DNA of 14,737 nt from JAHEEL01 sp964195515 (GCA_964195515.1 CAXMQO010000054.1:1-14737), one strand, 5' to 3'; shown: positions 1 through 6,691, counted from the first letter of the stretch. The notes: generated by a model from the sequence alone, not told the origin. Numbers and translations: made by a program.

Positions 1-182
1 CCGAGCGGTGCCCCGTTCGCGACGGAGGTGACCTTCTTGAGCACGGTTGAGAAGAAGGAGGGCAGCAAGTCGGTCGAGGTCGCCCAGATGATCAGAGCCA
101 GAGCGATAGCCGCTGCAGCAACGATGACAAGGGCGTACTCGGCGGTCGCTTGCCCGCGCTCGTCGATGAAGATTGCTCGCAT
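1..182 (-). CDS. DUF4244 / Flp-like mini-pilin (partial, 3' end outside window)
   Basis: The first 60 codons of a small pilin-like protein; the C-terminus lies beyond the left edge. After a short basic leader ending DERG (Gly10) the sequence reads QATAEYALVI and then a hydrophobic stretch, about residues 17-33. This fits the Flp/TadE prepilin rule of cleavage after Gly with Glu and Tyr at +5 and +6 (E15, Y16). The mature protein would be a short type IVb pilin or pseudopilin. The ATG at 182 is preceded by AAAGGA about 7 nt upstream. It is the last gene seen in the tad operon, 97 nt after tadC. In Mycobacterium the equivalent slot (Rv3656c) is a DUF4244 protein and is followed by TadE-like genes, which would lie outside this window. 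The family call rests on my reading of the motif and on context. Confidence 0.8.
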   Translation of the reverse strand, partial: MRAIFIDERGQATAEYALVIVAAAAIALALIIWATSTDLLPSFFSTVLKKVTSVANGAPL

Positions 183-279
183 GGAGAATCCTTTCGTTCA
201 CCGGCGTCCGGCCGGGGCGGTGGGAAGTCGGGAGTGAGTTGAGTGCTGACTGGTCGTCGAGATGGGTGATGTTCATTGC
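183..279. other. tadC-pilin spacer with imperfect GC-rich stem-loop
   Basis: This is the only real gap inside the tad operon. It holds an imperfect hairpin, CACCG at 199-203 pairing with CGGTG at 218-222 around a GC-rich loop that can pair further. There is no T-tract, so a classical intrinsic terminator is not supported. A processing or attenuation structure separating pilin from machinery expression is possible, but that is inference. Confidence 0.3.
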
Positions 280-870
280 TCAGGGCACTCCTAGACCGAG
301 ACGTTCGAGGCTGCCGAGCACAGCCGGGCCGATCGTGAGGATCAAGAATCCAGGCAGGATCAGCAGTGCCAGCGGGAAGAGCAGCTTGACCGGAAGGCGT
401 CTCGCTGCCATGAGTTCCCGGGATCGCTCCTCATTGCGGAGTGTTGTTGCGTACCCCGAGACCGCCGGCTGCAACGGAGCGCCGGTCGAGAGCGCCCGGT
501 GAGCCACGACCAGGAGGCCCCGGCCATCAACGGTGCCGGCGCCCATCCCTCCCCCGACACGAATGGCCTGATGGAGACGGGCAGAGGCCTCACCGGGAAC
601 CGAGGTTGCTGCCGCGTTCGCCGCCGCCGAGAAGGTCAGCCCGGCGCTGAGTCCGAGTGCTGTGAGTTCCGCAAGGACCGCCTCGTCGTCGCTGCGGCTC
701 GACGATCGAGGCCGGTGCCGGGCTACGGCCCAGACGGCCAGGCCAAGGCCGATCCCGATTCCGAGGATCGGGGTCAGGACGAAGGCCCCAAGAGCGCACG
801 CAGCCACGATCTCTCGCCGATTCCCTCGCAGAATCGCCGCCACAAGACCGAGCGCGGCCAGGACCATCAT
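280..870 (-). CDS. tadC: Tad secretion system inner-membrane protein TadC (T2SSF family)
   Basis: A 196-residue membrane protein with hydrophobic segments near the N-terminus (about residues 1-45) and the C-terminus (about 160-190). Between them is a helical T2SSF-like region containing RALSTGAPLQPAV, typical of GspF/TadC proteins. Together with TadB it should form the inner-membrane platform that couples the TadA ATPase to pilus assembly. It is shorter than the roughly 300 residues of proteobacterial TadC, as is usual for the reduced actinobacterial version. The start is the first of two tandem ATGs (870 and 867) and overlaps the tadB stop by 4 nt, which suggests translational coupling. The Shine-Dalgarno is weak, consistent with coupling. 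The B/C assignment comes from gene order and size. Confidence 0.85.
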   Translation of the reverse strand: MMVLAALGLVAAILRGNRREIVAACALGAFVLTPILGIGIGLGLAVWAVARHRPRSSSRSDDEAVLAELTALGLSAGLTFSAAANAAATSVPGEASARLHQAIRVGGGMGAGTVDGRGLLVVAHRALSTGAPLQPAVSGYATTLRNEERSRELMAARRLPVKLLFPLALLILPGFLILTIGPAVLGSLERLGLGVP

Positions 871-1544
871 CGTTCTGCCCGCCGCACGATCGCCGCAACC
901 GCGATCAAGCCGAGCATCTCGAGCCCGAGGCCGACACCCAACACCAACCAGCCAAGACCACCATGCGCTACGAGCCCGGCACTCCGACCGGTAGCCACCA
1001 GCAGCACCGTGAAGGCGAGTGGCGCGACCCCGACGATCAGTGCCGAGAGCCGAGCCTGTGCGGTTGCCGCCCTCCGCTCCCGCACCAGTTCGGCCGTGGC
1101 CGCAGCCCTCTCGGCGAGCCCGTCGAAGGTGTCGGCGACGCGGGCCCCGGACCAGTCGCTCAAGCGGAAAGCCGCCGCGGCAAGTCGCCCATTCTCGGGC
1201 AGTTGCAGTTCGATGGCCTCGGCGATCTCGGTCATCTGCATCCCGGCCGCAGCAAACCGCACCGGGCGATCGAGTTCGATCTGAGGCACACGGTGTGCCG
1301 CTTCCGCGAGCGCACTTCTCAGCGAGGCACCCGAGCGCAACTCCGCGGCCATCGCACGGAAAAGTGTCGCTTCATCGTCGGGCGTGACACTCGTCGCTCG
1401 TCGCCGGAGGGTCGCGACGACACCCCAAACTGCAGCTCCGACGAGCACGAGCCTGGGCTCAATCGCTGCCACGGCGGCGATCGCGATCATCACAAAAGGA
1501 ACACCCAGAGCGAGAGCACCGGCAAGGAGCACGGCCGTCAACAC
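867..1544 (-). CDS. tadB: Tad secretion system inner-membrane protein TadB (T2SSF family)
   Basis: A 225-residue protein with hydrophobic segments at about residues 3-45, a soluble helical T2SSF-like region at about 55-160 (ELRSGASLRSALAEAA, the typical GspF/TadB helix turn) and two C-terminal membrane helices at about 165-218. It is the partner of TadC in the inner-membrane platform. The GTG start at 1544 overlaps the tadA stop by 7 nt and is preceded by a perfect AGGAGG with a 7-nt spacer, so the start is firm despite the non-ATG codon. The order tadA-tadB-tadC is that of all tad loci. Actinobacterial TadB proteins are similarly short. Confidence 0.9.
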   Translation of the reverse strand: MLTAVLLAGALALGVPFVMIAIAAVAAIEPRLVLVGAAVWGVVATLRRRATSVTPDDEATLFRAMAAELRSGASLRSALAEAAHRVPQIELDRPVRFAAAGMQMTEIAEAIELQLPENGRLAAAAFRLSDWSGARVADTFDGLAERAAATAELVRERRAATAQARLSALIVGVAPLAFTVLLVATGRSAGLVAHGGLGWLVLGVGLGLEMLGLIAVAAIVRRAER

Positions 1545-2599
1545 CGGTACACCTCCTCGACTCCATCAGAGTCAACGTCGGATATCGACGTGACGAGCCG
1601 ACTCCCCCGACGCCGGGTGACGAACACGATGCGATCGATAGCGGAACGGATCTGCGCCCGGAGTGTGTCAACCGAGACACCAACATCGGCGGTCGCCGCA
1701 AGGCTCTCGAGTCGCCACAACGCCTCTTCTGGACCGTTCGCGTGGATCGTCGACATCGATCCATCGTGTCCGGTGCTCATCGCCTGGATCATGTCAAGGG
1801 CCTCCGGCCCTCGAACTTCACCGACGACGATGCGATCGGGTCGGAGACGGAGGGCATGCCGGAGCAGACTTCGCATGGTGATCTCACCTGCGCCTTCGGC
1901 ATTTGGCGGCCGGGCTTCGAGCCGCACAACATGGCCATCGAGACGGAGTTCCGCGGCATCCTCGACCGTGACCGTGCGTTCCGACTGGTCGATCTCCTTG
2001 GACAGGACATTGAGCAACGTCGTCTTCCCGGCTCCGGTGCCACCGGCAACCAGCAGGTTCAGTCGATCCGATACAGAAGTCCGGAGCAGATCGGCTCCAT
2101 CCTTTGTGATGCCGCCGACTCGTACAAGGGCATCGAGATCGTTCACCGCCTCGCAGAAGCGGCGGACTGCGACAATCGGACCGTCGACCGACGCAGGCGG
2201 AATCACAGCGTGGAGCCGCGAGCCGTCCGGCAGTCGCGCATCAACCGCAGGACTCGCCCGGTCGATCCGGAGGCCAAGCGGAGCGATCACCCGCTCCACT
2301 GCTGCGATCACGGCTCGGTCGTCGGCGAAGGTGACCTCGGTGCGCTCGAGTGCGCCGCGTCGTTCGATCCAGACATCGGACGGGCCGTTCACAAGCACGT
2401 CCGTGACCTCCGGATCGCGGAGTAGGCGCTCGATCGGCCCAAGACCTGCAAGAGCGTCCACAGCGTCGACGATCGCCTCGGGACCAGCGAGCGGCGCGAC
2501 CTCCGGTGCGATCAGGACGGCTGCCGCGGTGAGCGGTCCGCGTTCGAGCGGCACGTCGGACTCGAGGAGGCGTCGCACGATCCGATCGGTCACACCCAT
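1538..2599 (-). CDS. tadA: Tad pilus assembly ATPase TadA/CpaF
   Basis: A secretion ATPase of the GspE/VirB11 superfamily, 353 residues from the ATG at 2599. Its motifs are complete and in order: Walker A GGTGAGKTT at about residues 186-194, the Asp box VTVEDAAEL at about 210-218, Walker B RIVVGEVRG at about 256-264, and the His box STGHDGSMSTIHANG at about 275-289. It should act as a cytoplasmic hexamer that powers pilin assembly through TadB and TadC. I prefer ATG 2599 because GGGAG lies 5 nt upstream and the overlap with the preceding gene is 10 nt. An in-frame GTG at 2635 would give 365 residues but has no good Shine-Dalgarno. All catalytic residues are present, so an active enzyme is expected. 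Confidence 0.96.
   Translation of the reverse strand: MGVTDRIVRRLLESDVPLERGPLTAAAVLIAPEVAPLAGPEAIVDAVDALAGLGPIERLLRDPEVTDVLVNGPSDVWIERRGALERTEVTFADDRAVIAAVERVIAPLGLRIDRASPAVDARLPDGSRLHAVIPPASVDGPIVAVRRFCEAVNDLDALVRVGGITKDGADLLRTSVSDRLNLLVAGGTGAGKTTLLNVLSKEIDQSERTVTVEDAAELRLDGHVVRLEARPPNAEGAGEITMRSLLRHALRLRPDRIVVGEVRGPEALDMIQAMSTGHDGSMSTIHANGPEEALWRLESLAATADVGVSVDTLRAQIRSAIDRIVFVTRRRGSRLVTSISDVDSDGVEEVYRC
1552..1557 (-). promoter_or_regulatory. Strong ribosome binding site of tadB
   Basis: AGGAGG on the minus strand, inside the 3' end of tadA, 7 nt before the GTG at 1544. It fixes the tadB start, which overlaps the tadA stop codon. Confidence 0.85.
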
Positions 2600-3147
2600 G
2601 ACTGCTCCCAGACCCGTCGCCACGCTCGGATCCACCGATCACCCGGATGTGGAAGCCGACCCGTGAGCAGCGCCGCGATCGTTCCGGAACCCGGCCGAGG
2701 AAGCACCACGCCGCCTTCCGGGACTCGAACCCGCCACCCGGCGCGTTGGTAGACGGCTGGGCCTGCGTATCGATCCAGCATCGAACCGGGGATCAGAGGA
2801 AGTACGGGGATGGCACCATCACCGCCGATGTGATCAGCCGGGAGCCGGAACACGACAGCCGGCCAACCATCGACCAGAGCACGGAGCACCTGTTCGGCGT
2901 CCTCCGGATCGACGCCTCCGTTGCGCACTACCGCGATGCCACGTCGCTGCGGAGACAGATCGATCTTCGTGGGACCATCGGCCACGAGGCCCGCCAGGGT
3001 CAGCTCGCCCGGATACCTTGGCCCACGTACATCGAGGTCCACGATGAGTGCAGTCCCGGCTGCAGCGCCGAGCGCCAGCGGCGCGACGGCACCGAGTACC
3101 TCGTCCTCCGGCGACCAAATGGCGAGCGCCGGCATCTCCAACTCCAT
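2590..3147 (-). CDS. CpaE/TadZ/Ssd-like tad locus protein, truncated and without P-loop
   Basis: A 185-residue protein occupying the slot held in actinobacterial tad loci by the Ssd/CpaE/TadZ MinD-like protein (Rv3660c in M. tuberculosis). The segment ALIVDLDVRGP resembles the strand and aspartate of the ParA/MinD fold, and later VVFRLP and IPVLPLIPG suggest continuing beta strands. No glycine-rich deviant Walker A with lysine is visible, and the protein is about half the usual length. It may therefore be a non-catalytic localisation factor for the pilus machinery. It is the first gene of the operon, and its end overlaps tadA. ATG 3135 (MPALAIW), with GGAG 6 nt upstream, is an equally good or better start than ATG 3147. 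The family call is mainly from context. Confidence 0.6.
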   Translation of the reverse strand: MELEMPALAIWSPEDEVLGAVAPLALGAAAGTALIVDLDVRGPRYPGELTLAGLVADGPTKIDLSPQRRGIAVVRNGGVDPEDAEQVLRALVDGWPAVVFRLPADHIGGDGAIPVLPLIPGSMLDRYAGPAVYQRAGWRVRVPEGGVVLPRPGSGTIAALLTGRLPHPGDRWIRAWRRVWEQSWV

Positions 3148-3158
3148 GTGTGAGCTTC

Positions 3159-3231
3159 CGGCACCGTATGCCAGACCAGCGTCCGGTTCAAGACCTTCGA
3201 CTCATGGTCATCTCTGCGTCCGGCGGTGCCG
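3159..3231. repeat. 8-bp inverted repeat spanning the divergent tad/HAD promoters
   Basis: CGGCACCG at 3159-3166 is repeated in inverted orientation as CGGTGCCG at 3224-3231, with 57 nt between the arms. The left arm overlaps the predicted -10 of the tad promoter. The right arm ends one base before the predicted -10 of the HAD gene. The placement suggests two half-sites of a shared regulator or a looping operator. An 8-bp match in GC-rich DNA of this length could also be chance. Confidence 0.35.
3163..3191 (-). promoter_or_regulatory. Predicted sigma70-type promoter of the tad operon
   Basis: On the minus strand, TTGAAC (3191-3186) and TACGGT (3168-3163) are separated by exactly 17 nt. Transcription would start near 3156, giving a leader of about 8 nt to ATG 3147 or about 20 nt to ATG 3135. 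The match to consensus is moderate (4/6 and 3/6); the spacing is ideal. Confidence 0.5.
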
Positions 3232-3232
3232 A

Positions 3233-3238
3233 TACAAT
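3233..3238 (+). promoter_or_regulatory. -10 box of the HAD-IB gene, predicted leaderless transcript
   Basis: TACAAT lies 5 nt before ATG 3244 and 8 nt before ATG 3247, so the expected transcription start falls on or beside the start codon. There is no Shine-Dalgarno upstream of either ATG and no recognisable -35 at normal spacing. Confidence 0.5.
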
Positions 3239-3243
3239 CGATC

Positions 3244-4029
3244 ATGATGCAGGAAGCAGCTTTCTTCGACCTCGACAAGACGGTCATCGCGAAGTCGTCG
3301 ACGCTCGCGTTCGGCAGACCCCTCTACAAGGCCGGCTTCCTCGGCAAGAAGGCGCTCGCTCGGATGGGTCTCGCTCAGGCCTTCTACATGCTCTTCGGCG
3401 CCGACGAGGAACAGCTCGAACGGGCCCGCGATGAACTGCTCCACCTCACCGCCGGTTGGAAGCGCGACGAATTCGAGCAACTCGTCCGGGAGACGCTGAC
3501 CGAAGTCGCCGAACCACTCGTCTACGCGGAGGCTCTCTTCCTCATCGACGAGCACATCCGTCGTGGCAGGCGAGTCATCATCATCTCCGCCAGCCCGGAG
3601 GAGATCGTCCGCCCGATCGCCGAACACATCGGCGTTTGGGAGGTCATCGCCACGAAGATCAAGACCGACGCACAGGGGCGGTTTATCCCCGAGATCGAGG
3701 TCTACGCCATGGGGCCCGGCAAGGCGGAGGCAATGAAGGACGTGGCAGGAAGGAAGGGCATCGATCTCTCCGGGTCCTACTCATACTCCGACTCCATCAC
3801 CGATCTACCGATGCTCGAAGCGGTCGGGCATCCGGTCGCCGTAAACCCCGAGAAGGAGTTGCGGGCGATCGCTGAGGAGCGCGGCTGGCCGATTCTCGAG
3901 TTCCAGCGCCCGGTCAGCGTGGGTCCGACGATCCCGCGGCCTTCTCCGCTCACCGGCGCTGCAGTCGCTCTGTCGGCGGCCGCCCTCGCTGCCGCGATCG
4001 TCCTGATGAAGCGACGAGTTCGTCCCTAG
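3244..4029 (+). CDS. HAD superfamily IB phosphatase with C-terminal membrane anchor
   Basis: A 261-residue HAD-IB hydrolase related to SerB and CicA. Numbered from ATG 3244, motif I is FFDLDKT with nucleophile D9 and acid/base D11, motif II is the serine in VIIISASPEE (S115), and motif III is K160 with SDSITDLP (D183, D187). It should hydrolyse a small phosphorylated substrate with Mg2+; the substrate cannot be told. Residues about 236-256 form a hydrophobic helix followed by KRRVR, which would tether the enzyme to the cytoplasmic face of the membrane. It is divergent from the tad operon, as Rv3661 is in M. tuberculosis. The start could be ATG 3244 or 3247; an upstream GTG at 3226 lacks support. 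Its stop codon is shared with the converging MFS gene. Confidence 0.9.
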   Translation: MMQEAAFFDLDKTVIAKSSTLAFGRPLYKAGFLGKKALARMGLAQAFYMLFGADEEQLERARDELLHLTAGWKRDEFEQLVRETLTEVAEPLVYAEALFLIDEHIRRGRRVIIISASPEEIVRPIAEHIGVWEVIATKIKTDAQGRFIPEIEVYAMGPGKAEAMKDVAGRKGIDLSGSYSYSDSITDLPMLEAVGHPVAVNPEKELRAIAEERGWPILEFQRPVSVGPTIPRPSPLTGAAVALSAAALAAAIVLMKRRVRP

Positions 4030-5501
4030 GAGTTGTTTGAGGCGTCGATCTCCGGCGGCACGGCACCCGGGATTCCGGCCTCGGCGATCGCTTCGTGTTC
4101 GAGATGAAGTTCACCCGTGTCGTCGGAAGCGTCGACGACCTTCGCTGCTTTGGCAGCAATGCCCTCGGTCCTGGCGGCTTCGATCCTCGCCGTCGTCAAC
4201 TTCGGTGCGGCATAGATGAAGAGCAGCACGTACGCCACTGCCGTCAGGAACCAGGGCATGCGGAGGGCGAGATCCCTCGAGCCTCCCGCCATCTCGACGG
4301 CTGAGACAAGCAGACCCCCGACGGCGAGACCGATCGGCATCATGCCCCACGCGAAGAACCGGTAAACCGAGTTGACGCGACCGAGAAGGTGATCGGGGAT
4401 GATCGTCTGGCGGAGCGACACCGTGATCACGTTCCAGAGCACGCCGAAGAAGGAGAAGATCGCGAAGTTCACGAAGGCAACGATCCAGTTGCTCGTGAAG
4501 CCGATGACCGCCGTCGTGACCGTTGCCGCCACGAAGGTGAGGTAGAGCGACGTCCCGCTCCCGATGGCCTTCGAGATCCGCGGGGCGAGCACACTGCCGA
4601 GAACTCCGCCGATCGCGCCGGCGGCCCCAAGGATGGCGAACACGAACGCGGTGACGCCGAGGATCTCCTGGGCGAACAGCACGAACGTTGCGAACACGAC
4701 CGAAGCGAGGGCATTGAGGAACCCCAGGATGATCGCCATCGGACGCAACAGCGGATGCCGCCACAGCCACGTGACACCCTCTTTGATCTCGCCCCACCAA
4801 TCGACCTTTGCCTCGAGTTCCTTCTCATCTCGATCCACGCGAAACGTGCCGGTAACGAGGAGCAGAAGAGCGGCGGATATCGCGAAGGACCCTGCGTCGA
4901 AATAGAACGGCAGAGCGAACGCGACTCCGATGAGCACGCTGCCGAGGGGCGGGCCGATGAAGCTGTTCATCACCATCTCGGCTCCCCACAGGTTGCCGTT
5001 CGCTCGCTCGAGCCCTTCGGGTTCCACGATCGCCGGGAGGATCGTCTGTGCGGCGTTGTCGTACAACACCTCAGCCATCCCGAACAGAAGAGCGGCAACG
5101 ACGAGGGTTCCGTAGAGGAGCCAATTCGTCGCAACGTCCGCGCTGCCGCCGATCTCGCCGGAAGACGGCAGGGTCGAGGACTGTCCGAAGACCACGATCG
5201 CAACAATGGCGGTCACGAACGTGCGAAAGACGTTCATCCAGAGCATCAGCTTGCGGCGGTCGACCCGGTCGGTGATGACCCCGGCCGGTAGCGTGAACAG
5301 CAGCCACGGCAGACGTTGAACGACCGCGATGAGCGCGATCAGGACCGCATTACGCGTGATCGCGGAGGCCAGCCACGGGTATGCAATCATGGCGACGCCG
5401 TCGCCGAGGTTCGAGACGACCGACGACGACCACAGCCGCCAGTAATTCTTGCCAAGGCGGATCTTGGGCTTCTTCTCCTCTTTCGCTGCGGTGTCGGTCA
5501 T
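4026..5501 (-). CDS. MFS exporter (EntS / MFS_3 type)
   Basis: A 491-residue major facilitator with roughly 10-12 hydrophobic segments. The loop between helices 2 and 3 carries the signature GVITDRVDRRKLM (MFS motif A), and PDHLLGRVNSVYRFF later in the protein is typical of the EntS/macrolide-efflux MFS_3 branch. It is likely a proton-driven exporter of a small molecule or drug in the cytoplasmic membrane; the substrate is unknown. A charged C-terminal tail of about 45 residues is predicted to be cytoplasmic. The ATG at 5501 overlaps the stop of the ArsR gene (ATGA) and has AGAGAG just upstream, so the pair is co-translated. The reading frame is open further upstream to 5852, but that stretch is antisense-free coding sequence of the ArsR gene in another frame. 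The convergent HAD gene ends in the same CTAG. Confidence 0.92.
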   Translation of the reverse strand: MTDTAAKEEKKPKIRLGKNYWRLWSSSVVSNLGDGVAMIAYPWLASAITRNAVLIALIAVVQRLPWLLFTLPAGVITDRVDRRKLMLWMNVFRTFVTAIVAIVVFGQSSTLPSSGEIGGSADVATNWLLYGTLVVAALLFGMAEVLYDNAAQTILPAIVEPEGLERANGNLWGAEMVMNSFIGPPLGSVLIGVAFALPFYFDAGSFAISAALLLLVTGTFRVDRDEKELEAKVDWWGEIKEGVTWLWRHPLLRPMAIILGFLNALASVVFATFVLFAQEILGVTAFVFAILGAAGAIGGVLGSVLAPRISKAIGSGTSLYLTFVAATVTTAVIGFTSNWIVAFVNFAIFSFFGVLWNVITVSLRQTIIPDHLLGRVNSVYRFFAWGMMPIGLAVGGLLVSAVEMAGGSRDLALRMPWFLTAVAYVLLFIYAAPKLTTARIEAARTEGIAAKAAKVVDASDDTGELHLEHEAIAEAGIPGAVPPEIDASNNS

Positions 5502-6094
5502 GTCTCTCTTTCGGATCCCAGGGTCGGGAGGTCGGTCGGGTAGACACCGGCGAGCATGCCATACACGCGTTCGCCCTCCCTCTGCTCGGCCGCAAATTCT
5601 GCCGCGAGTTCGGCGAGGCGGGAGGCATACTCGACGGCCCGCGACTCGGGGATTCGGGCCCTCCGGGTCGTGAACATTGGCAGCGGCTCTCCATCGACGA
5701 TCCGCACGTCGCGAAGAGCGCCGTGCACCATGAAGAGCGGATCTTTCATCTCCCCCGGCCCCGACATGATGATCGTGCGTCCGGTCCGCCCGTAGTACTT
5801 CTCGGTCATCGCCCGGACCTGGCGAGTGCGCACGATGCGGATGAGTTCGCATCGTTCGAGAACCTTCAAGTGATAGCCGACAGTTCCCTTCGGCTTGTCG
5901 AGCGCCTCGGCGAGGTGACTCGTGGTGGCCGCTCGCTCCAGGAGGAGGTCGAGGATCGCGAGTCGGGTACCGTCGGCGAGGGCCTTGAAGGACGCCGGAG
6001 TGTCGGCGACCACTTCTTCGGCAATCTCGTAGTCGAGTCCCCCGCGGTCAGTCGTCGGATTCTCGGTCGGGCCGGTCTGCGCTTTGGTCGACAT
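5498..6094 (-). CDS. ArsR-family winged-helix transcriptional regulator
   Basis: A 198-residue regulator. Residues about 32-105 form a winged helix: SFKALADGTRLAILDLLL, then TTSHLAEALDKPKGTVGYHLKVLERCELI as recognition helix and wing. The C-terminal half, about 110-198, is an effector or dimerisation region I do not recognise. There are no clustered metal-binding cysteines, so a metal sensor is unlikely. It overlaps the MFS gene by 4 nt and probably controls it together with itself. The ATG at 6094 lies 7 nt downstream of a near-consensus promoter (6102-6130), which implies a leaderless mRNA and supports this start over in-frame extensions to 6187. The first 47 bases overlap the 3' end of the upstream membrane-protein gene. 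Confidence 0.9.
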   Translation of the reverse strand: MSTKAQTGPTENPTTDRGGLDYEIAEEVVADTPASFKALADGTRLAILDLLLERAATTSHLAEALDKPKGTVGYHLKVLERCELIRIVRTRQVRAMTEKYYGRTGRTIIMSGPGEMKDPLFMVHGALRDVRIVDGEPLPMFTTRRARIPESRAVEYASRLAELAAEFAAEQREGERVYGMLAGVYPTDLPTLGSERET

Positions 6095-6593
6095 CTGCCG
6101 AATTGTCGGGGTTCTCCGTCCGTTTGTCAACCTTGTTGCCGACCGCCCACACCACAACGAGTACGAGCGCCGCGAGACCGGCCGCAATGCCGCCGAGGAG
6201 CCACCAGTTCGGATCTGGTTCCTCGGGCGGCGGTTGAGTTGGACGGGACGGAGAGATCACGGCGGGGTCAACCCCCAGGCCGGTCAGCGTCGTCAGGTCG
6301 GAGATCTCGCTCTGGCCACCGCCGTCGATGGCTTCGAACGCGACCCGAACGTCTTCGCGGCCCGAGAAGCGCAAGATGCCTACCCACCGTCCATTCCCCT
6401 GATCAACGAGCGCAACCGGGGGCAACTCGCCGGAAATGGCCACAACACGGGCCAGAACCGCCGACCGACCTCCGTCGACTGCGACCGACACCTCGATCGT
6501 CATCCCAGAATCGATCTCGAGGGCCCGCGCCTCGGCATCACCGAAGGGAGCCGCGAGCGTGACGGAGAGCAGAAGGACAAACAGAATCGGCAT
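6048..6593 (-). CDS. Signal-peptide protein with single C-terminal membrane helix, unknown function
   Basis: A 181-residue protein I do not recognise as a named family. It starts with a signal-peptide-like hydrophobic stretch (MPILFVLLLSVTLAAP, possible cleavage near residue 24 after EARA). An all-beta-looking extracellular region of about 25-115 follows, then a proline-rich linker (about 115-128, PTQPPPEEP), one transmembrane helix (about 130-152) and a highly acidic cytoplasmic tail. The topology is type I, with the domain outside. ATG 6593 is chosen over two upstream TTG codons because a TACGCT box sits exactly 7 nt before it. The 3' end overlaps the ArsR gene by 47 nt. It is divergent from leuC. 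The coherent signal, linker, helix and tail make it a real gene. Confidence 0.75.
   Translation of the reverse strand: MPILFVLLLSVTLAAPFGDAEARALEIDSGMTIEVSVAVDGGRSAVLARVVAISGELPPVALVDQGNGRWVGILRFSGREDVRVAFEAIDGGGQSEISDLTTLTGLGVDPAVISPSRPTQPPPEEPDPNWWLLGGIAAGLAALVLVVVWAVGNKVDKRTENPDNSADVDQSADRPDRESDD
6102..6130 (-). promoter_or_regulatory. Near-consensus promoter of the ArsR gene, inside the upstream CDS
   Basis: On the minus strand there is a perfect TTGACA (6130-6125), a 17-nt spacer, and GACAAT (6107-6102, 4/6 match to TATAAT). The expected transcription start is within one base of ATG 6094. The promoter sits inside the last codons of the membrane-protein gene, so the ArsR-MFS pair can be expressed on its own. 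It is the best sigma70-type promoter in the window. Confidence 0.7.
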
Positions 6594-6600
6594 CAACAAG

Positions 6601-6606
6601 AGCGTA
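6601..6606 (-). promoter_or_regulatory. Possible -10 box of the membrane-protein gene
   Basis: TACGCT on the minus strand ends 7 nt before ATG 6593, the same geometry as the ArsR promoter. I see no -35 at 17 nt and no Shine-Dalgarno, so support comes from spacing alone. Confidence 0.35.
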
Positions 6607-6691
6607 GGACATCAGCGTCCCAGCGGCCGGTATCGGACCCACCTCTTCCCGCTGCTATCGCGACTCCACCGCCTGCCCGACGGACCGCCCC

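Noticed and set aside
499..1284. Plus-strand open frame of 261 codons
   Set aside because: Antisense to tadC and tadB, low-complexity Ser/Arg/Pro translation.
963..2666. Plus-strand open frame of 567 codons
   Set aside because: It is antisense to tadB and tadA, which have full family motifs. The translation is rich in Arg, Ser and Thr with no recognisable domain, typical of shadow frames in GC-rich DNA.
4389..5291. Plus-strand open frame of 300 codons rich in Glu, Asp and Arg
   Set aside because: Antisense to the MFS gene; the charged composition mirrors hydrophobic codons on the other strand.
5502..5852. N-terminal extension of the MFS protein
   Set aside because: It lies over the ArsR coding sequence in another frame, is Arg/His/Pro-rich, and the ATG at 5501 has an ATGA overlap and Shine-Dalgarno.
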